50,684 bases of DNA from an uncultured Oscillospiraceae bacterium. Lineage in GTDB: Bacteria > Bacillota > Clostridia > Oscillospirales > Oscillospiraceae. The stretch covers positions 1 through 50,684 of the forward strand of contig CANQXH010000005.1 of the NCBI GenBank assembly GCA_947627745.1, written 5' to 3'. A program made the position numbers and the translations under genes. The notes under the pieces are model-generated. The model ran no database searches. It worked only from the letters and a program-made list of their open reading frames with translations, and was not told where the DNA came from. Shown here one piece after another: positions 8,278 to 15,707 of the stretch (positions within the stretch are counted from its first letter, which is position 1; each line of letters begins with the position of its first letter).

Positions 8278-10599
8278 TCAGCCGTCGATAAAGTAGGCGA
8301 TCCGCTCCGCCTCCGTGAGGGTCCGCCCGTCCAGCAGTGCCTGACCCTTGGCCACCAGCTCGTCCAAGGTGTACATGGGGTAGATCCGGAAGGCGGTATC
8401 CTCGATGAGTTGGGTGACGCTCCCGGAGCCGTAGCTGTTGTAGAAGCAGAGAATCTCGGAACCGGAGGGGCTGACGCGGGCGTAATCCACCGCCAGCCGC
8501 CGGGCGATCCGCCCGTCCGGGCTGAAATCGTACACCCGAGGGTACCGGGCGCCCACCTGGAAGCAGCCGTCGCCCAGCGCCAGGCCATAGCCGCTGGAGA
8601 GATCATCGTTGGGGTCCTCCATCACCACGGCCCGGCTTTCCAGATCCCAGGTGGTCAGATGCCCCGCGTCGCCGTACACCAGTAAAACGCGGTCGTTGAG
8701 GAACAAGCTGTACCCGCAGGACCGGCAGGCGATCTCCACTGTCTGCGCCGGGGCCCCGGCGGCAAGGTCTAAAATCGTGATCCCTTCGTCGGTCCAGACG
8801 GCCAATTTCCCGCTGTCGGGAGAGAAGGCCAGCGACCCTGCGTAGTTGTAGCCGCTGGGGGCGGCCAGCTCCCCCTTAAGCGGGACCCAGGCCCACCGCT
8901 CCAGATCTAATAGCTTTAGCTCCCCGCCGGTGATGAGGGCCAGATACTTCCCATCCGGGCTGATGGCCTGGGCGGAAGCCCGGCCCTCCAGGGGAAGGGA
9001 CCGCTCCGACTTTCCGTCAGGACCCAGCAGCTCCAGGGTGGACGGCGTCAGGTACAGTATTTTGTTTCCCAGGTTGCCCGGCAGCGTTCCCTCCTCGGAA
9101 AGCGCCGCTTCCAGCACCATTTGGTCCCGCTCCAGGCTCCATCCCCGCAGGAGGACCGTTTCCCCCTCCCTTAAAAGATAGTAGCATATTTCCCCGCCGT
9201 CCTCCGAAGGGATCACCAGCAGATCCAGCACCTGCCCGCCGGCGTCGGTGACGGCCACCGGCGTCTGCTCCAGGGGCCGGTAGAACAGCAGCCGCTGTTC
9301 GCTGGGAGCCTCGTCCACGATGGGCAGATCCTCCAGCACGATCCGGTATTCCCAGCCGTCGCCCGCGGCGTATTCCACGCTGCTGATACTGTTCAGCTCC
9401 ACCGTCCCGATGCCGGGGTCCTCCAGCCGGTTGCTCAGGACCACCGTGCGCTGGGAATCCTCCAGGGCCAGCAGGAACGCCCCCGTCTCCCGGTCATAGG
9501 CGGCGCTGCGCGGGACCCCCGTGACGCTGCCCATCTCCCCGATGACCTCTGACACTGGCAGATAGACCATCAGCTTGCCGTCGCGCAGGGCCAGATACAG
9601 CTGCCCGGCGCTGTATGGATAGGCGCAGAGAATGTCGGCGGCAAAGTCCGCCGTCCGCAGAACGGTGCCGTCGCTGGGCAGAAGCAAGAGCAGCCGTCCG
9701 GCGAACTGGGCCACCAGCAGCTCCTCGGCGCTGCCGTCCGTGAATTCCCGCCGCCACAGCTGTACCGAGCAGGTGGGCGTGGCCTCGTCCCCCACGGGGC
9801 GGTCAATGACGGCCCGGCCGGAGGTGGACCAAACCGGACTGCCTTCCTGAAAATCGTAGCAGGCGATGGCGTAGTCAAAATCAGTGTGGGTGTAGCCCGC
9901 TACGCTGGTGTCCACAGTGAACACACAGAGCTGGTCGTCAGATAGGAAGGTCAGCGCCGCCACGTCAGTATATTCCACCGCCACTGTGCGGCAGCCGCCG
10001 GAAAAATCCGCCAGCATCAGGAAGGCGGGCTCATCCTCCTCCTCGCCGGTGCGGAACCCGTATTCCGCGAAGCCCAGGGCCACCCGGTCTCCGCTGGGGG
10101 ACAGGGCCATGCGGCAGTGGTAGGCCCCCCGGGCGGGGGTCTCGCCGGTCAGGACGGCGGTGATCTCGCCGGTGCCGGCGGAGAGCCGGTAGAAGGTACA
10201 CTGGCCGCTGCCGGTGTGGACGAAGACCAGGCTCTGCCCATCCGGCGCCACCGCGCTTTGGGAGGCACCGCTAGAGTCGCCCATCAGATCGTTTTGGTCC
10301 AGCCTTGTCAGCCAGACCCGGCTTTCCGACGCCAGATCCCAGCATACGGCGCAGCTTTCCATATAGACCACGATCCGGTTCTCGCTGATAAAATCGGCGC
10401 TGAGGAACCCGGTCTGGGCGGTGCCCGGAAGGATTACCTGGGGGGAGAGGACCGCGACCCGCTCCGCCGTCTCCATATCGAAGATATACAGCTGGCCGCT
10501 GGCGTCTGAGATCATCCACCTGGTCCCCTGGGGGCTGACCTGCTGCCAATCCCCCCGGTGTCCATGACGCTCCCGTCTCCGTCGGTCTGGAGCATCCAT
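8278..10599 (-). CDS. C-terminal beta-propeller part of a frameshifted TIR protein
   Basis: This frame holds some 760 residues of repeated WD40/quinoprotein-like blades: repeating patterns such as SPDGKYLALITG, SPDSGKLAVWTDEG and SPSGDRVALGF, each followed by a strand and an LD or WD-like turn. It is the continuation of the TIR-TM protein encoded immediately upstream on the same strand: translation of the TIR frame passes a G6 run (C6 on the plus strand, 10551-10556), and one added G would join it to DWQQVSPQGTRWMISD of this frame. The in-frame codons upstream of that point, including the ATG at 10599, are not family-like and no ribosome site precedes them, so the piece is unlikely to start there. 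Joined, the gene spans 8278-11492 and would give about 1071 residues. It may be a sequencing error, a phase-variable switch or a real lesion. Confidence 0.75.
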   Translation of the reverse strand: MDAPDRRRRERHGHRGDWQQVSPQGTRWMISDASGQLYIFDMETAERVAVLSPQVILPGTAQTGFLSADFISENRIVVYMESCAVCWDLASESRVWLTRLDQNDLMGDSSGASQSAVAPDGQSLVFVHTGSGQCTFYRLSAGTGEITAVLTGETPARGAYHCRMALSPSGDRVALGFAEYGFRTGEEEDEPAFLMLADFSGGCRTVAVEYTDVAALTFLSDDQLCVFTVDTSVAGYTHTDFDYAIACYDFQEGSPVWSTSGRAVIDRPVGDEATPTCSVQLWRREFTDGSAEELLVAQFAGRLLLLLPSDGTVLRTADFAADILCAYPYSAGQLYLALRDGKLMVYLPVSEVIGEMGSVTGVPRSAAYDRETGAFLLALEDSQRTVVLSNRLEDPGIGTVELNSISSVEYAAGDGWEYRIVLEDLPIVDEAPSEQRLLFYRPLEQTPVAVTDAGGQVLDLLVIPSEDGGEICYYLLREGETVLLRGWSLERDQMVLEAALSEEGTLPGNLGNKILYLTPSTLELLGPDGKSERSLPLEGRASAQAISPDGKYLALITGGELKLLDLERWAWVPLKGELAAPSGYNYAGSLAFSPDSGKLAVWTDEGITILDLAAGAPAQTVEIACRSCGYSLFLNDRVLLVYGDAGHLTTWDLESRAVVMEDPNDDLSSGYGLALGDGCFQVGARYPRVYDFSPDGRIARRLAVDYARVSPSGSEILCFYNSYGSGSVTQLIEDTAFRIYPMYTLDELVAKGQALLDGRTLTEAERIAYFIDG

Positions 10600-11492
10600 T
10601 TTGCCAGAAATTCATCCGGCTGGGCGACGTGGTAGGGATAGACCGCGTTGTTGAGGGCGTACAGCGCCTCGGTCACCAGGGGCCTGGAATCATCTTCCAT
10701 CCCTTCCGGCAGGGCGGCCAGCGCCACCTGCAACGCGCCGATCCGGTCCCCCTGAGCCAGCAGCTCGCCGGATTTTTCCGCCAGATAGCGGGACTGGGTG
10801 ATCAAGGTGTTGCGGTATTCCTCCTCGATCCGCTCCGCCTGCCGGGCGATCACATAGGCCCGGTTGATGGCGTAGGCAGCCACGGCGGATACCAGGGTTA
10901 GGGCGGCGGAGAAGGCCGCGACCATCCGCCGGACACGGCGGCGGCGCTGCCGCTGCCACAGCTCGTCGTAGGCGCAGCCCAGCAGCGCCGCGGCCAGCCG
11001 GGGCAGCTCCTCCCGCCGGGCCTGGGCCCGCCGGAGGCGATAGTCGCAGGAAAGAGGTTCGATCTCCCGGCGCAGGGTGCGGGCCGTGCCGTCGCCGCTT
11101 CGCACCGCCACGTCCTCGTACCGGAGCAGATCCGGGATCACGTTCTGGGGCTCTCCGTCCGCCAGCACGGTAAGGACGTGCCGGCGGTCGTGATTTTGCA
11201 GAAACGTCTCGATCTCCCGGCGAACCCACAGGGAGGAGGCGGTATTCGTGGAGCAAATGACGATCAAAAAGTCCGAGCAGCGCAGGGCCTGCCCAATATC
11301 GTCGTTCAGGTCGCTGGTGATGGGCAGCTCCTCCTTGTCCCGGAAGACCCGCTCGATCCTCTTTTTGCCGGTCTTTTTCTGAATCTCCTTGGGGACGGGG
11401 TAGCGCTCCAGGCTGCGCTGGATCTCGGAGGCGATCCGAATGTCCAGCGGCGCGTGCCGGTAGGAGATAAAAGCGTTATAATGTAGACCCAT
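10512..11492 (-). CDS. TIR-domain membrane protein, N-terminal part (frameshifted before its beta-propeller)
   Basis: The start ATG at 11492 follows GGAGGGAAAA, better than an in-frame ATG 27 bases upstream. Residues 1-130 are a TIR fold: YNAFISYRHAPLD, ERVFRDKEELP, CSDFLIVICS, and SSLWVRREIETFL, where the Glu after the Trp is the usual catalytic residue of NAD-cleaving TIRs. A basic stretch and one membrane helix (AAFSAALTLVSAVAAYAI) follow, then a coiled, helical-repeat-like segment (SRYLAEKSGELLAQGDRIGALQVALAALPEG). The frame then crosses the G6 run at 10551-10556 and ends in SRSAPRGPGG, while the propeller continues in another frame. TIR plus WD40 sensors are common in Clostridia and actinobacteria as presumed signalling or defence proteins. 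The function of this one is unknown. Confidence 0.8.
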   Translation of the reverse strand: MGLHYNAFISYRHAPLDIRIASEIQRSLERYPVPKEIQKKTGKKRIERVFRDKEELPITSDLNDDIGQALRCSDFLIVICSTNTASSLWVRREIETFLQNHDRRHVLTVLADGEPQNVIPDLLRYEDVAVRSGDGTARTLRREIEPLSCDYRLRRAQARREELPRLAAALLGCAYDELWQRQRRRRVRRMVAAFSAALTLVSAVAAYAINRAYVIARQAERIEEEYRNTLITQSRYLAEKSGELLAQGDRIGALQVALAALPEGMEDDSRPLVTEALYALNNAVYPYHVAQPDEFLAKWMLQTDGDGSVMDTGGIGSRSAPRGPGG

Positions 11493-11639
11493 TTTTCCCT
11501 CCGAAAACGTGCGCGGCACAAAACGCCCCAGGGGACCGCCGCCGCGCGAACCGTGCCCCGGATCCTGAATGGTCCTCTTTTTCGCCCGCGGGACGGCCGA
11601 AAAAAGCGGAAAAAAGCATATTTTATAATTTTTATAATA

Positions 11640-11668
11640 ATTATACCATTCCCACCACCCGGTGTCAA
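11640..11668 (-). promoter_or_regulatory. SigA-type promoter of the TIR gene
   Basis: On the minus strand TTGACA (11668-11663) and TATAAT (11645-11640) are perfect hexamers with a 17-bp spacer. The transcript would have a leader of roughly 140 bases, A/T-rich at its start. The stretch 11493-11837 otherwise holds only this promoter and repeat copy 1. Confidence 0.85.
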
Positions 11669-11680
11669 TTGCCCCACCGC

Positions 11681-11741
11681 GCGTCCTTTCGCCGGCCCGA
11701 AATACAAAACCGCCCGGGGACCGCTTACGCGGTTCCCGGGC
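11681..11741. repeat. 61-bp direct repeat, copy 1
   Basis: Identical base for base to 12726-12786, 1045 bp away. It carries the hairpin CCCGGGGACCGC/GCGGTTCCCGGG (11713-11740), which on the minus strand is followed by CGGTTTTGTATTT, so it also serves as the terminator of the small gene ending at 11838. Confidence 0.95.
11712..11741 (-). terminator. Intrinsic terminator inside repeat copy 1
   Basis: Stem of 13 bp with one G-T pair and a GTAA loop; minus-strand read-out ends in GGTTTTGTATTT. Positioned to stop the transcript of the 79-residue gene. Confidence 0.75.
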
Positions 11742-11837
11742 GGGGTACTGTAAAATTTCTAAAAGCCTTTGCGGCCATGCCGGATGAGCAAACCGAACTT
11801 ACGCTGAAAGATGGCATGATATCTGCGGATGAGGCCA

Positions 11838-12077
11838 TCAGCTGGTCATGTCCCTGATTATGGCTGCCGCCCACAGGATAAACTCCTCGACAGTTGGCTC
11901 TTTGCCGGAGAAGCGAAACGTGGCCCACCATGCCTGAACTGCTGGGTTGGGATGGATTCTTCCTGCGTTTATTGCCTCCTCCATGTCCGAGCGTACTTGC
12001 TCTTCAGGGACATGATGCTCTTGGGCGATCTGCCCAATGATTTTTGTTGCCGCATTCCATTCTTTCTCTGTGTACAT
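11838..12077 (-). CDS. Small protein, possibly Spo0A C-terminal-domain-like
   Basis: A 79-residue soluble protein starting MYTEKEWNAATKI, with GGAGGT seven bases before its ATG. The C-terminal half (VPEEQVRSDMEEAINAG ... PTVEEFILWAAAII) recalls the DNA-binding C-terminal domain of Spo0A, which has an AI-helix followed by a PTNxEFI motif; small stand-alone relatives occur in Clostridia. The match is partial and the call is tentative. It lies between the 61-bp direct repeats with an Xre gene, and its promoter (-10 TATAAT at 12142-12137) is overlapped by two copies of the 20-bp operator-like motif, so it is probably repressed by the neighbour. Confidence 0.55.
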   Translation of the reverse strand: MYTEKEWNAATKIIGQIAQEHHVPEEQVRSDMEEAINAGRIHPNPAVQAWWATFRFSGKEPTVEEFILWAAAIIRDMTS

Positions 12078-12095
12078 TATTCTACCTCCGTCATT

Positions 12096-12142
12096 TAGTA
12101 TTGCTAATCGATATATGTATTTCTTTTAGCGATACTATTATA
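12096..12142 (-). promoter_or_regulatory. Promoter -10 with two inverted operator-like motifs
   Basis: The motif TAGTATNNCTAANNGAWATA occurs at 12096-12115 (plus) and 12118-12137 (minus), facing each other. The second overlaps a minus-strand TATAAT (12142-12137). No convincing -35 is seen. A third copy lies at 12652-12671 upstream of the Xre gene. Confidence 0.6.
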
Positions 12143-12186
12143 CAAAAGTAAATTGTAAAAATCTGCTGAAAGAAGTCGGGACAGGC

Positions 12187-12225
12187 AAAAAAAGATCCCT
12201 ACGCACAGAATTGTGGCGGAGGGAT
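12187..12225 (-). terminator. Intrinsic terminator of the Xre gene
   Basis: On the minus strand ATCCCTCCGC...GCGTAGGGAT forms a stem with one mismatch, extended by CAC/GTG, followed by CTTTTTTTGCC. It lies 11 bases after the Xre stop. Confidence 0.8.
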
Positions 12226-12236
12226 ATTTTATCGTG

Positions 12237-12566
12237 TCATTTCGTGCCGGATTCATCGATCATCACTTCAAGAACGCGAAGGAACCGCCGTTGCTCCTCT
12301 GGGGGAAGAGCCAGCAGTTTCTTGGAGACAAGGCCGCTTTCCCGTCCGGTGGTGACGTCCAGGACATCTGAGAGAAGCAGATTCGCGTCACACTGGAGCG
12401 CGTTGGCGATCAAAACAAAGGTGTTTAACTTCGGCGTTTTGAAGCCGCATTCCACATTGCTGATGTATTTGGTAGACAGGTCAACCATTTGCGCAAGTTC
12501 CGCTTGTGTAAGGCCGCGGGACTTTCGCACCTCTTGAATCCGTCTGCCAACTTTTTGAGCATCCAC
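12237..12566 (-). CDS. Xre-family helix-turn-helix regulator
   Basis: The GTG at 12566 gives 109 residues and follows AGGAGG with 6-base spacing; ATGs at 12599 and 12572 have no usable spacing to a ribosome site. The HTH_3 fold is clear: RIQEVRKSRGLTQAELAQMVDLSTKYISNVECGFKTPKLNTFVLIANALQC, followed by a short acidic C-terminal helical tail. Such proteins usually act as dimeric repressors of small operons. A dyad (12577-12602) between its -10-like TATACT and the ribosome site, plus the repeated 20-bp motif at 12652 and 12096-12137, suggest it controls itself and the downstream 79-residue gene. The module is bounded by 61-bp direct repeats, pointing to acquisition or duplication. Confidence 0.85.
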   Translation of the reverse strand: MDAQKVGRRIQEVRKSRGLTQAELAQMVDLSTKYISNVECGFKTPKLNTFVLIANALQCDANLLLSDVLDVTTGRESGLVSKKLLALPPEEQRRFLRVLEVMIDESGTK

Positions 12567-12576
12567 AAGCATCCTC

Positions 12577-12602
12577 CTAACAGATAGCAGTCTATCCATT
12601 AG
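12577..12602. promoter_or_regulatory. Dyad-symmetric putative operator before the Xre gene
   Basis: CTAACAGATAG and CTATCCATTAG are inverted with two mismatches around CAGT. It lies just downstream of a minus-strand TATACT (12610-12605), where a bound repressor would block the start of transcription. Confidence 0.45.
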
Positions 12603-12651
12603 TAAGTATACCCGCTGGGAAACTCAAATGAAATCCACTAACTGAAAGATG

Positions 12652-12671
12652 TATTTCTATTAGAAATACTA
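12652..12671 (-). promoter_or_regulatory. Third copy of the 20-bp operator-like motif
   Basis: On the minus strand TAGTATTTCTAATAGAAATA, containing the perfect dyad TATTTCT-N3-AGAAATA. It agrees with the copies at 12096 and 12118 at about 17 of 20 positions each. Confidence 0.55.
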
Positions 12672-12725
12672 ATCTGTATTTATTTTACGAATATTGCAAT
12701 GACCATTTGCCACCCCGGCCGCCGT

Positions 12726-12786
12726 GCGTCCTTTCGCCGGCCCGAAATACAAAACCGCCCGGGGACCGCTTACGCGGTTCCCGGGC
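12726..12786. repeat. 61-bp direct repeat, copy 2
   Basis: Identical to 11681-11741. Its hairpin (12757-12786), read on the minus strand, ends the dehydrogenase transcript. The two copies flank about 1 kb holding only the Xre and 79-residue genes. Confidence 0.95.
12757..12786 (-). terminator. Intrinsic terminator of the sugar-catabolic operon (inside repeat copy 2)
   Basis: GCCCGGGAACCGC/GCGGTCCCCGGGC stem with GTAA loop, followed on the minus strand by GGTTTTGTATTT, about 80 bases after the dehydrogenase stop. Confidence 0.75.
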
Positions 12787-12865
12787 TTAGGGTTACTCTC
12801 TATGGGCATTGTTCCAATCCTTGCGGGCGGGCTCTGGGGAATTTGCCCGCGGGATCGACGCGTTT

Positions 12866-14137
12866 TTATTGGATGGCCTGGACGCCGAAGTGGTGGAAGA
12901 GGAAGCGTTCCGCCTCCGTGTTCCACAGGCCGCCGTGGGCGTCGCAGAGGTCGGCCAGGGTGCGGTAGAAGGGGTCCGTCTCCCCAAGGGCGCGGAAATC
13001 GGAAATGGCGGTCAGGGGCATATCAAACTGGGTGTAGGTCAGCTTCTTGCCCCCGGGGATGTTGGGCAGGTTCCGGGTGGCCCCGGCAATGGCGTCCAGA
13101 CCGCCCACATGGGTCACCATCACCGCCGGGCGAATTTTTCCCGCCGCCGCTAGGGCAATGCTCTCCTTCAGGTCGTCGGTATTGCCGCCGGTGGTGCCCA
13201 TAATGTGGGTGCTGGTGTAGTGGCAGTTGTACAGATTGATACTGGCGGAAAAGCTCTTGTCCGTAGGCCCGGCGAAGAAATTCATGCACCCGTCGAAGGC
13301 CAGCAGCCGATCCCCCAGCTCCGCCAGGGAGCGGATAGGGGCCATGACGAACACATCGTCATACCCCGCTCCGTCGGTGAGGGCCATCAGGTGGGAAAAT
13401 TGATCGGCGCAGTTGTTTGGGTTTACATAATATAGCTCCACACCCTTTTCCGCCGCTTCCTTTTCCGGGAGCAATGCCTGGGCCCGGGCGATCCGCTGGT
13501 CGGACACGTCCGTTACCACGATCCGCCGGGGCTTCCGCTCCAGAGCCAGGGGGTATTCGATGGCGCCCAGGCCCATGGGCCCGCAGCCGCCGATGATCAG
13601 CAGATTTCCCCCGGGCTTGGGGCCGATGGCGTGGTCATGATTGACCTTGTTGGTGTGGTAGAGGCCCTGGTAGCCCCCCACGATGCAGCTCATGGGCTCG
13701 CCCAGGGAGGCCTCGAAATAGCTCTCCCCGTCGTAGTGGAGCAGGCACCCCAGCTCCATCACCTCATTGGGCATGACGCAGTAGGTCACCGCGCCGCCGC
13801 AGTAGCGGTAGGAGTAGCCCGGGGAGTCCAGCTTGCCCTTGTAATTCAGGGCCGGCTGCTGGGCGAATTTCTCCCCGGGATGAAATTCGTGGGCCCACTT
13901 TTTCCCCACCTGGACGATATCGCCGGCAAACTCATGGCCGATCAGGACCGGGTGGATGTCCACATCCTGGGGGCAGCGCTTGTGGGCCTTGCCCTGCTCC
14001 AGGAGCTTGTAGGTGGACATACAAATGCTGTCGCTCATCACCCGGACCAGGATCTCGTCGTCCCGAATCTCGGGCAGCTCAAATTCCTCCAGGCGGATAT
14101 CATGAGCGCCGTACAGGCGCACGCCTTTTACTTTCAT
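12866..14137 (-). CDS. Zinc-dependent medium-chain dehydrogenase (sorbose-1-phosphate reductase-like)
   Basis: A 423-residue MDR-superfamily dehydrogenase. The N-terminal GroES-like part has the GHEFAGDIVQVG motif, the Rossmann part the LLIIGGCGPMGLGAIEYPLAL nucleotide loop followed by IVVTDVSDQR. The long sequence and the C-terminal layout resemble the SorE group, which interconverts L-sorbose 1-phosphate and glucitol 6-phosphate, rather than short alcohol dehydrogenases; this is a family resemblance, not proof. It overlaps the PfkB kinase gene by ATGA, with GGAAAGGAG inside that gene as its ribosome site. The pairing with a sugar-phosphate kinase and an ABC sugar importer suggests it oxidises or reduces an imported polyol or its phosphate. 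Confidence 0.8.
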   Translation of the reverse strand: MKVKGVRLYGAHDIRLEEFELPEIRDDEILVRVMSDSICMSTYKLLEQGKAHKRCPQDVDIHPVLIGHEFAGDIVQVGKKWAHEFHPGEKFAQQPALNYKGKLDSPGYSYRYCGGAVTYCVMPNEVMELGCLLHYDGESYFEASLGEPMSCIVGGYQGLYHTNKVNHDHAIGPKPGGNLLIIGGCGPMGLGAIEYPLALERKPRRIVVTDVSDQRIARAQALLPEKEAAEKGVELYYVNPNNCADQFSHLMALTDGAGYDDVFVMAPIRSLAELGDRLLAFDGCMNFFAGPTDKSFSASINLYNCHYTSTHIMGTTGGNTDDLKESIALAAAGKIRPAVMVTHVGGLDAIAGATRNLPNIPGGKKLTYTQFDMPLTAISDFRALGETDPFYRTLADLCDAHGGLWNTEAERFLFHHFGVQAIQ

Positions 14138-15063
14138 AAATGGCTCCTTTCCATAGCCTCGATTTGGGCCAGGACCTTTTCAATGTCCGCCCGGCTGGCC
14201 AGTCCCAGGGAAAAGGCCGTGGCGGCGCCGGCGGCGGCGCCCAGGCGGTGGGCATAATGATAGTCCCGCCGGGCCAGCCATCCGGCCAGAAAACCGGCGG
14301 TCATGGAGTCCCCCGCTCCCACGGAGTTGACCACCTGCCCTTTGGGGGCGTAGAGGCGGTGGACCGCTCCGGTCTCATCCAGCAGCATGGACCCGTCGCC
14401 GGAAAGGGATACCAGCACGTTTCTTGCCCCCCGGTCTTGCAGCTCCCGAGCGCAGCCCTCCAGCCGCTCGTCGCTGCCGGCCTCCCGGCCGCAGAGCTCC
14501 TCCAGCTCCTTCCGGTTGGGCTTGATCAGGAAGGGCCGGTAGGGCAGGGCGGAGAGCAGGCTTTGCCCGGTGGCGTCCACCACACATTCCACCCCCCGGC
14601 CAGTCAGCCGGGCTAAAAGACAGCCGTAGGTGTCCTGGGGCAGGGACGCGGGCAGGGAGCCCGCCAGCACCAGGTAGTCCCCGGGGCCCAGGCGGTCCAG
14701 CTTTTCCTGCAGCGCCGAAAGAGACTCCGCCGGGATTTCCGGGCCGGGGGCGTTGATTTCCGTCTCGGCGGAGCCGGCCTTCAGCTTGACGTTGATTCGG
14801 GTCCGGCCGGCGGGGAGGGGGATCAGGTCGCTTTTCAGGCCCATTTGCTCCAGGCCCCGGGCCAGTTCCTCCCCGGTAAAACCGGCGCGAAAGCCCAGCG
14901 CCACGCTGGGTACCCCCAAATTTTTCAGCACATTGGATACATTGATGCCCTTGCCGCCGTACTGGATGTCGGTCTGGGCGGCCCGATTGGTCTGCCCCGG
15001 GGCCAGGGCGTCCAGGCGCAGGACATAGTCCAGCGCCGGATTCATGGTGACGGTATAGATCAT
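14134..15063 (-). CDS. PfkB-family 1-phosphofructokinase / tagatose-6-phosphate-type kinase
   Basis: A 309-residue ribokinase-superfamily kinase of the FruK/LacC type: start MIYTVTMNPALDYVLRL, the substrate loop YGGKGINVSNVLKNLG, and the C-terminal NSVGAGDSMTAGFLAGW with the catalytic Asp. FruK makes fructose 1,6-bisphosphate and LacC tagatose 1,6-bisphosphate; the sequence alone does not separate them. It overlaps both neighbours by four bases (YesL gene upstream, dehydrogenase downstream), so it belongs to the same polycistron. Here the phosphorylated substrate probably derives from the sugar brought in by the ABC system, as no PTS genes are seen. Confidence 0.88.
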   Translation of the reverse strand: MIYTVTMNPALDYVLRLDALAPGQTNRAAQTDIQYGGKGINVSNVLKNLGVPSVALGFRAGFTGEELARGLEQMGLKSDLIPLPAGRTRINVKLKAGSAETEINAPGPEIPAESLSALQEKLDRLGPGDYLVLAGSLPASLPQDTYGCLLARLTGRGVECVVDATGQSLLSALPYRPFLIKPNRKELEELCGREAGSDERLEGCARELQDRGARNVLVSLSGDGSMLLDETGAVHRLYAPKGQVVNSVGAGDSMTAGFLAGWLARRDYHYAHRLGAAAGAATAFSLGLASRADIEKVLAQIEAMERSHL

Positions 15064-15689
15064 GCTTCTTCCTCCCGGATCAGGCCCGCGTCCTTTGCTT
15101 CCCCTTCAAAAATGCGCCGAAGCTGCACAGCCTGGCAGTAAAAACCCACCGCCAGCAGGGGCAGGGCGAAAATCAGCAAAAACGCGCAGGCAAGGATCAT
15201 CCCGGCGGTGAGGAGCAGCAGCCCCAGACTGGCCATGGGATGCCGCAGGGTCAGCACCAGGGCGTTGCGCCAGCTTTGAAGGAAGCGGACCTGAAAGGCG
15301 CTGATTCCCGCGAAGAGATAGGTCCCCAGGATGAAAAACAGCACCGCCGCCGCCAGGGTCACGCCCCGGAAGATCTGCCACATTGGCCCGGCGAGTCCCT
15401 CCTGGAACCAGCAGAGGAAAATATCCAGGCCCAGCAGGGCCCCCAGGGCGGCATAGACCAGGAAATCCAGGGTGGCCAGCTTAAAATTGTCCCGGAAGGC
15501 GCGGAAAAAGCGGGCGGTGACGCCGGTATCCCCGCCCGCTACGGCCATCATGGCCGCGAACATGGCGGAGGCCGCGGCCCCGGCGGTGACGACCGGCAGG
15601 GAGCACACCGCCCAATAGACGGTGATCAGCGCCGCGTCGAATACCCTTGTCAGGCCCCGGTAAATGGGGCTGTCCAGCCGAATGGTCAT
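15060..15689 (-). CDS. YesL-type DUF624 membrane protein
   Basis: A 209-residue protein with about five hydrophobic segments, starting MTIRLDSPIYRGLTRVFDAALITVYWAVCSLPVVTAG, the typical DUF624 opening with conserved W and LP. YesL-like proteins sit beside carbohydrate ABC transporters in Firmicutes, for example in the Bacillus rhamnogalacturonan locus; their biochemical role is unknown. A GGGAGG lies before the ATG. It lies between the GDSL hydrolase and the kinase in the same operon. Confidence 0.85.
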   Translation of the reverse strand: MTIRLDSPIYRGLTRVFDAALITVYWAVCSLPVVTAGAAASAMFAAMMAVAGGDTGVTARFFRAFRDNFKLATLDFLVYAALGALLGLDIFLCWFQEGLAGPMWQIFRGVTLAAAVLFFILGTYLFAGISAFQVRFLQSWRNALVLTLRHPMASLGLLLLTAGMILACAFLLIFALPLLAVGFYCQAVQLRRIFEGEAKDAGLIREEEA

Positions 15690-15707
15690 GGCCTCCGCCT
15701 CCCAATG

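Noticed and set aside
10551-10556. Programmed ribosomal frameshifting at the G6 run of the TIR gene
   Set aside because: The zero-frame codons ACC GGG GGG ATT do not form a canonical slippery heptamer and no obvious stimulatory structure was noticed; simple indel or artefact is more economical.
11681-12786. Insertion sequence between the 61-bp repeats
   Set aside because: No transposase, no terminal inverted repeats; the repeats themselves are terminator units.
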